DNA of 64,000 nt from positions 21,954 through 85,953 of the forward strand of contig NZ_JAQTLS010000019.1 of assembly GCF_028714775.1 (NCBI RefSeq). Direction: 5' to 3'. Shown in pieces: positions 1 through 9,720 of the stretch (position 1 is the stretch's first letter; every line of letters starts with the position of its first letter). The notes under the pieces were generated by a model. The model was given only the letters and a program-made list of their open reading frames with translations. It had not been told where the DNA came from and made no database searches. The DNA comes from Thiothrix sp. (GTDB lineage Bacteria > Pseudomonadota > Gammaproteobacteria > Thiotrichales > Thiotrichaceae). The position numbers and the translations under genes are program-made.

Positions 1-1240
1 GGTCACGCAATTCATTCACGATGTCGGTGTCAAAACCTTCAATTGCCATGAACTCTTCGATAGGTACATAAGCAACTTCTTCGAGGTTAGTGAAACCTTC
101 TTCCACCAAAATCCCCGCCACTTCTTCGTCCACGTCCAGCTTGTCCATAAACAAACTGACCAGCGCTTGCTGTTCTGCCTGCGTTTTGGCTTCAGCTTCT
201 TCAACGCTCATCACGTTGAGTGTCCAACCAGTCAAATCGCTGGCAAGGCGTACATTTTGTCCGCCACGACCGATGGCTTGTGACAACTTTTCGCTGTCAA
301 CACCGATGTCCATCGTGCGGGTTTCTTCGTCAACCACAATGGACAGCACTTCTGCCGGAGCCATCGCATTCATGACGTAAGTGGCAATGTCATCATTCCA
401 CAGCACGATGTCGACGCGCTCTTTACCACCAAGTTCGTTGGTAACGGTTTGGATACGTGAACCACGCATACCGACGCAAGCACCAATCGGGTCAACGTTT
501 GGCAGGTTGGCACGTACTGCCACTTTAGCGCGGGAACCTGGATCGCGGGCAGCGCCCATTATATCAATCATTTCTTGGCTGACTTCAGGAACTTCCAGTT
601 TCATGAGTTCAATCAGGAAATTGACATCAGCGCGGCTGATAATCATCTGCGGGCCACGTGCATCGTGACGGATTTCTTTCAGCAAACCCCGCACCCGTGC
701 GCCGGTATGCAGGTTATCGCCGGGAATCATTTCTTCGCGTGGGATGAAGGCTTCGGCATTTTCGCCCAAGTCAATCACTACACCTTTGCGGTCAGTGCGT
801 TTGACCACACCCATGATCAGTTGCCCAACTTTGTCGCGGTAAGCGGAAACGACTTTTTCGCGCTCAGCTTCACGTACCTTGGCAACAATGACTTGTTTGG
901 CGGTCTGGGCGGCAATGCGCCCGAATTCGACGGAAGGGATGGCTTCTTCGATGTAATCACCGATTTGCGCATCCAAGCCACGGTCTTTAGCGTAGCTGAT
1001 CAGGATTTGGCGTTCTGGGGTTTCAAACTCAGGGTCTTCGTCGTCCATTACTTTCCAGCGGCGGAAAGTATCGTAATCGCCAGTTTGGCGGTTAACAGAG
1101 ACACGGACATCCATACCCATGCCATAACGCTTGCGGGTTGCCATTGCCAGTGCAGTCTCGACAGCCTGAAAGATCAGGTCTTTGCCGACATTTTTCTCAT
1201 TAGAAACTGCATCAACAACATAGAGAATTTCTTTATTCAT
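1..1240 (-). CDS. nusA: Transcription termination/antitermination factor NusA, partial (C-terminus beyond left edge)
   Basis: NusA binds RNA polymerase and nascent RNA and modulates pausing, termination and antitermination. I translated the minus strand from the ATG at 1240; 413 codons are present, against about 495 residues for the family, so roughly the last 80 residues (the second C-terminal acidic repeat) are missing. Domains in order: N-terminal polymerase-binding domain (1 to about 130), S1 domain (about 135-200, GVVKRTDRKGVVIDLG), KH1 (GACVGMRGSRIQTV), KH2 (AIGRGGQNVRLA), then a helix-hairpin acidic repeat running off the edge. The start overlaps the rimP stop by ATGA, the usual translationally coupled rimP-nusA pair. 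No frameshift is seen. Confidence 0.96.
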   Translation of the reverse strand, partial: MNKEILYVVDAVSNEKNVGKDLIFQAVETALAMATRKRYGMGMDVRVSVNRQTGDYDTFRRWKVMDDEDPEFETPERQILISYAKDRGLDAQIGDYIEEAIPSVEFGRIAAQTAKQVIVAKVREAEREKVVSAYRDKVGQLIMGVVKRTDRKGVVIDLGENAEAFIPREEMIPGDNLHTGARVRGLLKEIRHDARGPQMIISRADVNFLIELMKLEVPEVSQEMIDIMGAARDPGSRAKVAVRANLPNVDPIGACVGMRGSRIQTVTNELGGKERVDIVLWNDDIATYVMNAMAPAEVLSIVVDEETRTMDIGVDSEKLSQAIGRGGQNVRLASDLTGWTLNVMSVEEAEAKTQAEQQALVSLFMDKLDVDEEVAGILVEEGFTNLEEVAYVPIEEFMAIEGFDTDIVNELRD

Positions 1241-1716
1241 GCGTGCTTACCGCCCTTACGCTGAGGTCGAATATCATCTAAAACCAGTCTACCGCGATCA
1301 ATGATGTCATACGGGATTGCGTATACCGTACCTTCCACATCCACGGAAATCTGCTCGTCATTTACATCCACCAATTTGCCGACAAAGTTACGCCGCTTTT
1401 CCACGGGTAAACGGGTGCGCACCTTAATTTGTCTGCCGAGATAGCGGGTATAGTGTGCTGGAATAAACAAAACCCGATCCAAGCCGGGTGAAGACACTTC
1501 CAGAATGTAGGCCAGTGGAATGAGGTCATCCACATCCAGCGCCGCACCTAACTGGTTGCTGACACGTCCGCAGTCGTCCACTGTGATCCCTTGTTCGGCA
1601 TCAATGAACACCCGCAGCAAAGCACTTTCTATTTGCGGACGGTATTCATATCCCCACAGCTCGTAACCGAGGCCGGTAACAGTCGTGTTGATCAATGTAT
1701 CGAGTTTTTCCTGCAT
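1237..1716 (-). CDS. rimP: Ribosome maturation factor RimP
   Basis: RimP assists maturation of the 30S ribosomal subunit. The protein has 159 residues from the ATG at 1716, a normal family length; an adjacent in-frame GTG at 1719 would add one residue. An AGGAAA Shine-Dalgarno lies just upstream. The N-terminal half carries the family pattern LGYELWGYEY and DDCGRVSNQLGAALD, then SSPGLDR, and the C-terminal half is the SH3-like barrel (RNFVGKLVDVN). It is the first gene of the rimP-nusA unit, downstream of the tRNA-fMet gene, an order also known in E. coli (metY-rimP-nusA). Confidence 0.95.
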   Translation of the reverse strand: MQEKLDTLINTTVTGLGYELWGYEYRPQIESALLRVFIDAEQGITVDDCGRVSNQLGAALDVDDLIPLAYILEVSSPGLDRVLFIPAHYTRYLGRQIKVRTRLPVEKRRNFVGKLVDVNDEQISVDVEGTVYAIPYDIIDRGRLVLDDIRPQRKGGKHA

Positions 1717-1750
1717 CACGTTTCCTGGGCCATCCCATTAGGCAGATAAT

Positions 1751-1776
1751 AAAAAAGCCCCGTAAAGGGGCTTTTT
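1751..1776 (-). terminator. Rho-independent terminator after tRNA-fMet
   Basis: On the minus strand a GCCCC/GGGGC stem with a TTTAC-type loop, extended by flanking A/T pairs, is followed by a run of six T. It sits immediately 3' of the tRNA-fMet gene and before rimP, so rimP-nusA must depend on read-through or a weak promoter in the 34 bases that follow. Confidence 0.85.
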
Positions 1777-1781
1777 GTATT

Positions 1782-1858
1782 TGGTAGCGGGGGCAGGATT
1801 TGAACCTGCGACCTTCGGGTTATGAGCCCGACGAGCTGCCAGACTGCTCCACCCCGCA
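1782..1858 (-). tRNA. Initiator tRNA-fMet(CAT)
   Basis: A 77-nt cloverleaf with encoded CCA. The anticodon arm is TCGGG-CTCATAA-CCCGA, giving the CAT anticodon and the three consecutive G:C pairs that mark initiator tRNAs. The acceptor stem pairs from position 2 to 7, while positions 1 and 72 are T and T, a mismatch, which is the other initiator hallmark (C1/A72 in E. coli). The T arm is GCAGG-TTCAAAT-CCTGC. It has its own promoter upstream and terminator downstream, and lies before rimP-nusA as metY does in E. coli. Confidence 0.96.
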
Positions 1859-1870
1859 TCAGAGGTGTGA

Positions 1871-1899
1871 ACTATAGACACATTTACTAAGGCTTGCAA
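1871..1899 (-). promoter_or_regulatory. Sigma70-type promoter of tRNA-fMet
   Basis: On the minus strand TTGCAA (1899-1894) and TATAGT (1876-1871) are separated by exactly 17 bases. The -10 box matches five of six consensus positions. The predicted start would fall within about ten bases of the mature tRNA 5' end at 1858. Confidence 0.7.
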
Positions 1900-1923
1900 G
1901 GTCTATTATTAGCAAAAATCAAA

Positions 1924-2214
1924 TTACCTGACGTAACGGTAAATAAAGCCCGGAAACGCGGACACCATGAACAAGAAAAACGTTACCCAGTAGAACTCCC
2001 AGCCTTGGGGATAGATGCTACCGCTTACTTTGTACTCTAAGCCCATCGCCAATGCGCCACACAGCACATACAACAACAGCCATTCCAGCACCCGTAACCA
2101 CGGCGACTTACTGTCACATTGCAGGATAAGGAAACAACGCTGGCTCAACCACGGCAGGTTAGCCAGCAGCAAAGCAATGGCGAGGAATCCCCATTGCATA
2201 ACAGACAAACTCAT
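1924..2214 (-). CDS. DUF2818 family membrane protein at the end of the nuo operon
   Basis: A 96-residue protein with about three hydrophobic segments (VMQWGFLAIALLLANLPWL, WLLLYVLCGALAMGL, FYWVTFFLFMVSAFPGF) and a short basic end. It resembles DUF2818 proteins, which commonly follow nuoN in beta- and gammaproteobacteria; their function is not established. The ATG at 2214 was chosen because it overlaps the nuoN stop as ATGA; an upstream in-frame start at 2241 would run into nuoN. Co-transcription with nuo suggests a link to complex I assembly or stability, which is inference. Confidence 0.85.
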   Translation of the reverse strand: MSLSVMQWGFLAIALLLANLPWLSQRCFLILQCDSKSPWLRVLEWLLLYVLCGALAMGLEYKVSGSIYPQGWEFYWVTFFLFMVSAFPGFIYRYVR

Positions 2215-3647
2215 AAACTTGCGACCACTGCTGCTGAACAAATACCCATCAAGACGCTAGGAAAAATCCCCAGCACCACCATCAGTAGGCCATTTACGCT
2301 CAGAAGTATGGTGAAATCAAGCTCTGCTTCAATCGGTGCGGTGTTATCCGGCTTATCGAAGTACATCATTTTGATGGCACGCAAGTAATAGAATGCACCG
2401 ATAACCGACAGCACCACCATGAATACCGCAGGCCACAAATACCCAGCTTGCATAACCGCATCAATAATAGACAGCTTGGCATAGAAACCAACTGTCGGCG
2501 GAATCCCTGCCATCGAGAACAGCAGCATCATCATGATGAAAGCATACCAAGGGTTACGCTCGTTTAAGCCTTTAATGTCGTCCAGCGTTTCAGCTTCAAC
2601 ACCTTCGCGGCTTAACAAAATCAGCACGGCAAACGCACCGGCTGCGGTCAATGCGTAAGTAATGGTGTAGAACAGTGCTGCACCGTACCCTTGCGTCGTC
2701 CCTGTCAAAGCACCCAACAGGATGAAACCCATGTGCGCAATGGTCGAATAAGCCAGCATCCGTTTCAGGTTAAACTGGGCAATTGCCACCAGATTACCCA
2801 AGAATACCGACAGCAAACCAAACACCAGTAACATCTGCCCCCAACCGGGTTGCGCAACAGCCATCGACTCTGCCAGCACACGCAGGAACATTGCCAACGC
2901 CGCCAGCTTCGGCACACTCCCCAAGAACATGGTCACAGCAGTAGGTGCGCCTTGGTAAACATCAGGAACCCACATGTGGAACGGCACTGCCCCAAACTTA
3001 AAGGCAATCCCGGCAACCATAAACACCAGTGCAAACAGTAACGGGATATTCTGCATCACATTTTGGACGCTGACATAAGCCGCCACACCAGCAATATCCA
3101 GCTTGCCGCTCAGCCCGTACAAAATGGAAATACCGTACAACAACATGCCAGAGGCAACCGCACCCAGCACAAAGTATTTCATCGCTGCTTCGGTGGAACG
3201 CCCATCATCACGTTTGAATGCCACCAGCACATACATGGACAGCGCCAGCAACTCCAAGCCCAGATACACCACCAACAAATTATTGGCGGATGACATCACC
3301 ATCATGCCCAATACCGAGAACAGGCTCAGCAAGAAAAACTCACTCTGCCACAAATCCTGTTCCCGCAAATATTTACGCGCGTAAACAAAGATGCCGACCG
3401 TCAATAACAGGATGCTGATTTTCAACACCCCACCGAGGTCATCACGCACATACATATCGTGCAAGCCAGTGATCTTGTCACCGCCCATGGAGCTGTACAC
3501 CAGCAAAGCGGTTGCCAGCAGTGCCACGATGGACAGTAAATATGTCACCATGCGGCAGGCTTCGCCCAAGAACAAATCCATCAGCAAAATAAGGCAGATC
3601 GTGCTCAGCAGGAAAATTTCAGGTGTGGCAATTGCAATATTCATCAT
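2211..3647 (-). CDS. nuoN: NADH-quinone oxidoreductase subunit N
   Basis: NuoN is one of the three antiporter-like proton-pumping subunits in the membrane arm of complex I. The 478-residue protein is almost wholly hydrophobic (about 14 membrane segments) and contains the family signature PFHMWVPDVYQGAPT and the lysine-bearing stretch LKRMLAYSTIAHMG. The start is the ATG at 3647 or the adjacent ATG at 3644; both overlap the nuoM stop, and GGAGG lies ten bases upstream. A longer frame reaching 3758 is rejected because those codons lie inside nuoM. Confidence 0.96.
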   Translation of the reverse strand: MMNIAIATPEIFLLSTICLILLMDLFLGEACRMVTYLLSIVALLATALLVYSSMGGDKITGLHDMYVRDDLGGVLKISILLLTVGIFVYARKYLREQDLWQSEFFLLSLFSVLGMMVMSSANNLLVVYLGLELLALSMYVLVAFKRDDGRSTEAAMKYFVLGAVASGMLLYGISILYGLSGKLDIAGVAAYVSVQNVMQNIPLLFALVFMVAGIAFKFGAVPFHMWVPDVYQGAPTAVTMFLGSVPKLAALAMFLRVLAESMAVAQPGWGQMLLVFGLLSVFLGNLVAIAQFNLKRMLAYSTIAHMGFILLGALTGTTQGYGAALFYTITYALTAAGAFAVLILLSREGVEAETLDDIKGLNERNPWYAFIMMMLLFSMAGIPPTVGFYAKLSIIDAVMQAGYLWPAVFMVVLSVIGAFYYLRAIKMMYFDKPDNTAPIEAELDFTILLSVNGLLMVVLGIFPSVLMGICSAAVVASL

Positions 3648-5218
3648 AGCTGACAAGCCTCCACAACACTCCGCCCAATGCAAATCTTGCTCTGCAAAGC
3701 TTGCGTCACCAAGTTTTTGATCGACATATCCATTACATCCGTCAAAGGCTGAGGCCACAAGCCCAACAGCAAGACCGCACCCGCCAGCAATGCCAGCATC
3801 ACAAATTCACGTTGGCTGATGTCCTGCAATTCTGCGACTTCACCATTTTTGATGTCGCCGAAAATAACCCGCTTCACCAACCACAAGGTATACGCAGCCC
3901 CAATAATCAGGGTTGTTGACGCCAAGATTGCCACCCACGCATCCGACTTGAAGCTCGCAAGGATTACCATGAATTCACCCACGAACCCAGATGTCCCCGG
4001 CAAACCTGTATTCGCCATCGCAAACAGCACGAAGAACGCCGCAAACATCGGCATCCGGTTAGCGACACCACCGTAAGCATTAATGTCACGGGTATGCATC
4101 CGGTCATACAAGACCCCGATGCACAAGAACATTGCGCCGGAAATGAAACCGTGCGACACCATCTGCACCATCCCGCCCTGCATTGCCAACATGGCACTCG
4201 CCATACTGGTGCTATTGGCCTGCGCGGATTCTGCAATGCTGTAAACGAGGAAGAAGCCCAAGGTAACGAAGCCCATGTGCGCGATGGAAGAGTAAGCCAC
4301 CAGCTTTTTCATGTCCTGCTGCACCAATGCCACGAAGCCGATGTACACCACCGCCGTCAAGGACATGAACAGCACCAACCAATCCAGTTGCGCAGCGGCA
4401 TCCGGCACGATTGGCAGGGCAAAACGCAGGAAAGCATACCCACCCACTTTCAAGGTAATCGCTGCCAAGATCACAGAACCGCCCGTTGGCGCTTCCACGT
4501 GCGCATCCGGCAACCACGTATGCACTGGCCACATCGGCACTTTCACCCCGAAAGCCAGCAGGAACGAAAGGAAAATCAAGATTTGCGGGGTACGTCCAAT
4601 CGGCAGTTTTTGCAGGTCAGCAATCGCAAAGCTCGCGGTGAAACCTTCCGTACCACCGCCCAATTGATAGAGGTAGATCAAGCTGATCAGCAAGAACACC
4701 GAACCAAAGAAGGTGTAAAGGAAAAACTTGATGGTGGCATACACCCGGCGTGCGCCCCCCCAAATCCCAATGATCAGGAACAACGGAATCAGCATCCCTT
4801 CAAACATGATGTAAAACAACATCGCATCCAGTGACGCAAACACCCCGTTGACAACCCCTTCCATGATCAGGAAAGCCGCCAAATACTGGGAAATGCGGTA
4901 CTTAATGACTTCCCAACCCGCAATCACCACCAACACCGTAATAAAGGTATTCAGCAAGATCAACGGCATGGAAATGCCATCTATACCCAGATGGTAATTA
5001 ATGTTGAAGGATTCCACCCACGGCAGGAACTCCACGAACTGCATATTGGCAGTCGTGCGGTCGAACCAAGCATAGAGCGGCAGGCTGAGCAAAAAGGTCA
5101 GCAACGCAACCCCCAGCGCAAATTGTTTGGCACCGAAACGGTCGCCGACAATCAGCACCCCAAAACCACCGACTATCGGTAGCCAGATCAGAAAACTCAG
5201 TATTGGCAAATCAAGCAT
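3644..5218 (-). CDS. nuoM: NADH-quinone oxidoreductase subunit M
   Basis: The second antiporter-like proton channel of complex I. The protein of about 524 residues carries the conserved membrane motifs VPMWPVHTWLPDAHVEAPT and MKKLVAYSSIAHMGFV, with the expected buried Lys and Glu residues. Three in-frame starts cluster here (TTG 5230, ATG 5224, ATG 5218). The ATG at 5218 is chosen because it has GGA at a seven-base spacing and gives the usual MLDLPILSF N-terminus. It sits between nuoL and nuoN in the standard order. Confidence 0.95.
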   Translation of the reverse strand: MLDLPILSFLIWLPIVGGFGVLIVGDRFGAKQFALGVALLTFLLSLPLYAWFDRTTANMQFVEFLPWVESFNINYHLGIDGISMPLILLNTFITVLVVIAGWEVIKYRISQYLAAFLIMEGVVNGVFASLDAMLFYIMFEGMLIPLFLIIGIWGGARRVYATIKFFLYTFFGSVFLLISLIYLYQLGGGTEGFTASFAIADLQKLPIGRTPQILIFLSFLLAFGVKVPMWPVHTWLPDAHVEAPTGGSVILAAITLKVGGYAFLRFALPIVPDAAAQLDWLVLFMSLTAVVYIGFVALVQQDMKKLVAYSSIAHMGFVTLGFFLVYSIAESAQANSTSMASAMLAMQGGMVQMVSHGFISGAMFLCIGVLYDRMHTRDINAYGGVANRMPMFAAFFVLFAMANTGLPGTSGFVGEFMVILASFKSDAWVAILASTTLIIGAAYTLWLVKRVIFGDIKNGEVAELQDISQREFVMLALLAGAVLLLGLWPQPLTDVMDMSIKNLVTQALQSKICIGRSVVEACQL

Positions 5219-5245
5219 GTGCATTTCCAAGTAAAACCTTAGGGG

Positions 5246-7231
5246 CTAGAAAAACAGGAGCCACGTGACCATCAACAAGATACCCACGAACATCGAGAAA
5301 GCGTAATGGAACAGATACCCCGTCTGGAGACGACGCGCCATCCCAGAGAACCATTCCACCGCTTTCGCCGAACCATTCACGATCAAACCATCAATCAGGA
5401 AGCGCTCACCGAATGCCCACAAAGCATTCCCCAAATTGAGCGAGCCTTTGGCAAAGACTTTCTGATTGAAATCATCCATGTAATATTTGTTGTCCAGCAA
5501 AGTGTGCAGCCAATGGAATTTGACATACGCCCACTTCGCAACCGCATCGTTTTTCATGTAGATGTACCACGCCGCACCCAAGCCAGACATCGCCAGCCAG
5601 AACGGCGGAGCCATCAAACCGTGCAGGATGAAGCTGGAAATACCGTGGTAGCCTTCGCTGATTTCTTGGATCACCAAATGCGCTGACTGCAATTTGTCAT
5701 TCTGCGGGATGAAACCGTGCAAATCATCGTGGACATAAATGGCGTCGAGGAAGAAATTACCCACCACCATCGGGTCAAGCAGATAACCTGCGAACACAGA
5801 CGGAATCGCCAGCATGATCAATGGGATAGTTACTACCCACGGTGATTCATGCAAGTGGTGCATGGTATGGTCATCCATGCGCTCTTCGCCGTGGAACACC
5901 AAGAAGAACATACGGAAACTGTAGAACGCCGTGACAAATACACCCAGCAGCACCAGCGTATACGCATAACCGGATGCCCACAGGTGCGATTCATGTACCG
6001 CTTCGATAATCAGGTCTTTGGAGAAGAAGCCGGAGAAACCGGGAAAACCAATCAGCGCCAACGAGCCAATCAAGGAAGTCCAATAGGTAATCGGCATGTA
6101 TTTCTTCAAGCCACCCATCTTACGGATGTCCTGCTCATGGTGCATGGCGATAATGACGGAACCCGCCGCGAGGAACAGCAACGCCTTGAAGAACGCATGG
6201 GTCATCAAATGGAACACTGCCGCCGAGTAAGCCGAAGCCCCCAACGCCACGGTCATGTAACCGAGCTGCGACAGCGTGGAATATGCCACCACCCGCTTAA
6301 TATCATTCTGCACGATACCAATCAGCCCCATGAAAAAGGCCGTGGTCGCGCCAATGATCAGAATCAGGTTCAACGCCGTATCGGACATTTCAAAGATCGG
6401 TGACATCCGCGCCACCATGAAAATACCCGCCGTTACCATTGTTGCCGCATGGATCAGTGCGGAAATTGGCGTAGGGCCTTCCATTGAATCTGGTAGCCAC
6501 ACATGCAACGGAACCTGTGCCGATTTGCCCATTGCCCCGATAAACAGGCAGATGGCAATAAAGGTCAACAACTCCCACTGGATGCCTGGCAGTACCTCAA
6601 TCGGCGGTTTGCTGATGTGGATCGTGCCAAACACTTCTGCATAGCTCAGGGTTTCGTAGAAGGTGACAATCGCGGCAATCCCCAGTAAAAAGCCGAAGTC
6701 ACCCACGCGGTTGACCAAGAATGCCTTCATATTGGCGTAAATGGCGGTATCTTTCTTGTACCAGAAACCGATCAGCAAGTAAGACACCAAACCCACCGCT
6801 TCCCAGCCGAAGAACAACTGCATGAAGTTGTTGCTCATGACCAGCATCAACATGGAGAAGGTAAACAGGGAAATGTAGCTGAAGAAACGCTGATAGCCGG
6901 GGTCATCGTGCATGTAACCGATGGTGTAAATATGCACCATCAAGGAAACAAACGTCACCACCAGCATCATCATTGCACTGAGGTTGTCGATCATGAAACC
7001 GACTTCAAAGTGGATTTTATCCACCACCGCCCACGTATAAACCGTGCCGTTATAATCATTGCCATTGAGCATGGTGTCGTTCGCCACCAGCAACGACAGC
7101 ACGAAGGCTACCGCCACACCCAGCGTCGTTACCCAATGCGCCCCGGCACGCCCAACTTTCTTGCCGAACAGCCCCGCAACAATTGCCCCAAATAAAGGTG
7201 CAAGCGGAATTGCCAGATAAATTGCTTCCAT
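5246..7231 (-). CDS. nuoL: NADH-quinone oxidoreductase subunit L
   Basis: The distal antiporter-like subunit of complex I, 661 residues. The core has the family motifs QVPLHVWLPDSMEGPTPIS and DIKRVVAYSTLSQLGYM. A C-terminal extension is predicted to contain the long lateral helix that runs along NuoM and NuoN, and the protein ends in a final membrane segment (FSMFVGILLMVTWLLFF). AAGGGG lies six bases before the ATG at 7231, and the gene follows nuoK after three bases. It is intact, with normal length and no unusual features. Confidence 0.97.
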   Translation of the reverse strand: MEAIYLAIPLAPLFGAIVAGLFGKKVGRAGAHWVTTLGVAVAFVLSLLVANDTMLNGNDYNGTVYTWAVVDKIHFEVGFMIDNLSAMMMLVVTFVSLMVHIYTIGYMHDDPGYQRFFSYISLFTFSMLMLVMSNNFMQLFFGWEAVGLVSYLLIGFWYKKDTAIYANMKAFLVNRVGDFGFLLGIAAIVTFYETLSYAEVFGTIHISKPPIEVLPGIQWELLTFIAICLFIGAMGKSAQVPLHVWLPDSMEGPTPISALIHAATMVTAGIFMVARMSPIFEMSDTALNLILIIGATTAFFMGLIGIVQNDIKRVVAYSTLSQLGYMTVALGASAYSAAVFHLMTHAFFKALLFLAAGSVIIAMHHEQDIRKMGGLKKYMPITYWTSLIGSLALIGFPGFSGFFSKDLIIEAVHESHLWASGYAYTLVLLGVFVTAFYSFRMFFLVFHGEERMDDHTMHHLHESPWVVTIPLIMLAIPSVFAGYLLDPMVVGNFFLDAIYVHDDLHGFIPQNDKLQSAHLVIQEISEGYHGISSFILHGLMAPPFWLAMSGLGAAWYIYMKNDAVAKWAYVKFHWLHTLLDNKYYMDDFNQKVFAKGSLNLGNALWAFGERFLIDGLIVNGSAKAVEWFSGMARRLQTGYLFHYAFSMFVGILLMVTWLLFF

Positions 7232-7234
7232 CGC

Positions 7235-7540
7235 TTACCCCTTCATCGCATCAAGTTCTTGGACATTGATCGTGCGCCGGTTACGGAACAAGACCACCAG
7301 TATCGCTAGGCCAATCGCCGCTTCCGCCGCCGCCACCGTGAGGATGAAGAACACGAACACTTGCCCCGCCATATCCCCCAGATAATGGGAGAAAGCGACA
7401 AAATTCAGGTTCACCGACAGCAACATCAATTCGATGCACATCAGCAGGATCAGCACGTTCTTGCGGTTCAAAAACATGCCAGCCACGCTGATGGAAAACA
7501 GCAAGGCGGCAACGATCAGGAAATGTGACAAAGGGATCAT
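7235..7540 (-). CDS. nuoK: NADH-quinone oxidoreductase subunit K
   Basis: A small three-helix subunit (101 residues) at the junction of the quinone and pumping modules. The two conserved membrane glutamates are visible in [13 protein letters not shown] and [13 protein letters not shown]. The ATG at 7540 overlaps the nuoJ stop as ATGA, indicating translational coupling. Confidence 0.97.
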   Translation of the reverse strand: MIPLSHFLIVAALLFSISVAGMFLNRKNVLILLMCIELMLLSVNLNFVAFSHYLGDMAGQVFVFFILTVAAAEAAIGLAILVVLFRNRRTINVQELDAMKG

Positions 7541-8130
7541 GCTTTTTTCTCGGCCTTCATGTTAACCAGACGGATACGGTCGGCACGGCGTACCTGCACC
7601 TGTTGCCCAATATCCTGCTTCTTAGAGTCAGGACGGCGGCGCAAGGTCAGGACGATCGCCGCAATAATTGCCACCACCAAAATGACCGCAGCAATCTCGA
7701 ACGGATACACATAATCGGTATACAACAACACGCCCAACGCTTCGGTGTTATTCGCAGGTGAGGGTACGGCTGCTTGGCTGGTTTGGAACGGGCCACTTTG
7801 CAGCACTAGCACCATTTCCACCGCCATCACCGTCGCGACCAGCAAACCGACCGGCAAATACTTGGCGAACCCTTCTTTCAACGGGTCAAGGTTCAAATCC
7901 AGCATCATAATGACGAACAGGAACAGCACCATGACCGCCCCCACGTATACCAACACCAGTACGATGCCGAGGAATTCAGCCTCCAGCAGCAACCACAACC
8001 CGGCGCTGGTAAAGAAACTCAAAATCAGGCACAACGCGGCATACACCGGGTTACGCACCGTTACCATCCCTACTGCCGCTGTTACCAGCACGCCAGCAAA
8101 GAGATAAAAAATGATCTGCTCAAATGTCAT
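7537..8130 (-). CDS. nuoJ: NADH-quinone oxidoreductase subunit J
   Basis: A membrane subunit of complex I, 197 residues with about five hydrophobic helices. The conserved third-helix region reads [20 protein letters not shown]. The C-terminus is a basic cytoplasmic tail (RRRPDSKKQ onward). A GAGG motif lies seven bases before the ATG at 8130. It follows nuoI after nine bases. Confidence 0.96.
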   Translation of the reverse strand: MTFEQIIFYLFAGVLVTAAVGMVTVRNPVYAALCLILSFFTSAGLWLLLEAEFLGIVLVLVYVGAVMVLFLFVIMMLDLNLDPLKEGFAKYLPVGLLVATVMAVEMVLVLQSGPFQTSQAAVPSPANNTEALGVLLYTDYVYPFEIAAVILVVAIIAAIVLTLRRRPDSKKQDIGQQVQVRRADRIRLVNMKAEKKA

Positions 8131-8139
8131 GCCATTCCC

Positions 8140-8631
8140 TCAACGGTACGGTGCATCGGCTGCTTTCATCTTGGCGATTTCAGCTTCATGCTTGTCGCCA
8201 ACTGCCAGCAGTTTATCTTTGGTCTGGATGTTCTCGCCGCGATTCTCGAAGTGGTACTCGAAAATATTGGTTTCGACGATCGCATCTACCGGGCAAGCTT
8301 CTTCACAGAAACCGCAGTAAATGCACTTGAACATGTCGATGTCGTAGCGCGTGGTACGGCGTGTGCCATCCGGGCGCTCTTCCAAGTCAATGGTAATCGC
8401 CAGTGCGGGGCAAACGGCTTCGCACAGCTTGCAGGCGATGCAACGCTCTTCCCCGTTCGGGTAGCGGCGCAACGCATGATGCCCCCGGAAACGCACTGAA
8501 ATCGGTGTCTTTTGCTCCGGGTACTGGATCGTAAGCTTGCGTTCAAACAAGTACTTGCCCGTGACCCCCAAGCCCTGCATCAACTCATGCAAGCTGAAAG
8601 ACTTGAGATAATGTTTCAGGTTTATGCCCAT
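8140..8631 (-). CDS. nuoI: NADH-quinone oxidoreductase subunit I (two [4Fe-4S] clusters)
   Basis: NuoI carries clusters N6a and N6b that pass electrons towards NuoB. The 163-residue protein shows two ferredoxin motifs: [12 protein letters not shown] and [12 protein letters not shown]. The start at 8631 ([12 protein letters not shown]) is preceded by a strong AAGGAGG; an upstream in-frame start at 8679 would overlap nuoH and is rejected. It lies between nuoH and nuoJ. Confidence 0.97.
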   Translation of the reverse strand: MGINLKHYLKSFSLHELMQGLGVTGKYLFERKLTIQYPEQKTPISVRFRGHHALRRYPNGEERCIACKLCEAVCPALAITIDLEERPDGTRRTTRYDIDMFKCIYCGFCEEACPVDAIVETNIFEYHFENRGENIQTKDKLLAVGDKHEAEIAKMKAADAPYR

Positions 8632-8641
8632 CGAACCCTCC

Positions 8642-9715
8642 TTACGACAACCACGGCTGCCAGCCGAAGCCAATCGCAATACCTTCGGCGAAAATCCACA
8701 CCAGCGTGACCGGAATCAATACTTTCCAGCCCAAACGCATGATTTGGTCATAACGGTAGCGCGGGAACGTAGCGCGGAACCAGAAAAACAACAGCATGAA
8801 GAACGATGCCTTCAACAGCAGCCAATGCACACCATTGCCAAAGAACAGCCCCAACACCGGCATTTCTGTGAGGAACGTCAGCCCTTGGAAAGGCGACAAC
8901 CAACCACCGAGGAACATCAGCGAAGTCAGCGCTGAAATCAGCCACATATTGGCGTATTCCGCGAGGAAGAACACCGCAAAGGCCATGCCGGAATATTCCA
9001 CATGGAAACCCGCCACGATCTCGGACTCACCTTCCGCCACGTCGAATGGTGCACGGTTGGTTTCCGCTACACCGGAAATGAAATACACCAAGAACAGGCC
9101 GAACAAAGGCCACACGAACCAACTAAAGATACTGCCGGATTGTGCATGGACAATATCGTTCAGGTTCAAGCTGCCTGATACCATCAGCACCCCGACCAAC
9201 GCAAAGCCCATCGCAATTTCATACGACACCATTTGCGCCCCGATCCGCAACGCACTCAATTGCGCGTACTTGGAGTTGGATGACCAACCCGCGAGGATGA
9301 TGCCGTACACGCCCAACGAGGTAAGCGCCAACAGGAACAACAACCCAGCATTAATGTTCGCCAGTACCATGCCATCCGCAAATGGGATAACTGACCATGC
9401 GGCAAACGCAGGCCCCATCGCCAACAGCGGTGCAATCAGGAACAGGAAGCGGTTGGATTTAGTCGGAACCACCACTTCCTTAAACATCAGCTTGAACATA
9501 TCCGCAAACGGCTGGAGCAGACCTTTAGGCCCGACCCGGTTTGGCCCGATACGCACTTGCATGTAACCGATAACTTTACGTTCCGCGTAGGTAGCGTAGG
9601 CAACCAGCAAAATAAGCGGCACAACAATTGCCACAATCTTGATCACGATCAAGACCACAGCCACCATCCACGCCGGGAGAAACGTACCAAAAAGACTTGC
9701 GAGTGTTTCCATCAT
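8642..9715 (-). CDS. nuoH: NADH-quinone oxidoreductase subunit H
   Basis: The membrane subunit that forms much of the quinone-binding chamber, about 357 residues with eight or nine membrane helices. Conserved segments include [15 protein letters not shown], the loop [20 protein letters not shown] and [17 protein letters not shown]. Two adjacent ATGs (9715 and 9712) are possible; AGGGGA is better spaced for the second, so the true start may be one codon in. Confidence 0.96.
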   Translation of the reverse strand: MMETLASLFGTFLPAWMVAVVLIVIKIVAIVVPLILLVAYATYAERKVIGYMQVRIGPNRVGPKGLLQPFADMFKLMFKEVVVPTKSNRFLFLIAPLLAMGPAFAAWSVIPFADGMVLANINAGLLFLLALTSLGVYGIILAGWSSNSKYAQLSALRIGAQMVSYEIAMGFALVGVLMVSGSLNLNDIVHAQSGSIFSWFVWPLFGLFLVYFISGVAETNRAPFDVAEGESEIVAGFHVEYSGMAFAVFFLAEYANMWLISALTSLMFLGGWLSPFQGLTFLTEMPVLGLFFGNGVHWLLLKASFFMLLFFWFRATFPRYRYDQIMRLGWKVLIPVTLVWIFAEGIAIGFGWQPWLS

Positions 9716-9720
9716 TTCCC

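Noticed and set aside
575..1264. A 229-codon plus-strand ORF opposite nusA
   Set aside because: It is the mirror of a conserved nusA frame, has no family resemblance and no ribosome site.
4094..4834. A 246-codon plus-strand ORF opposite nuoM
   Set aside because: His/Gln-rich shadow of a membrane protein gene.
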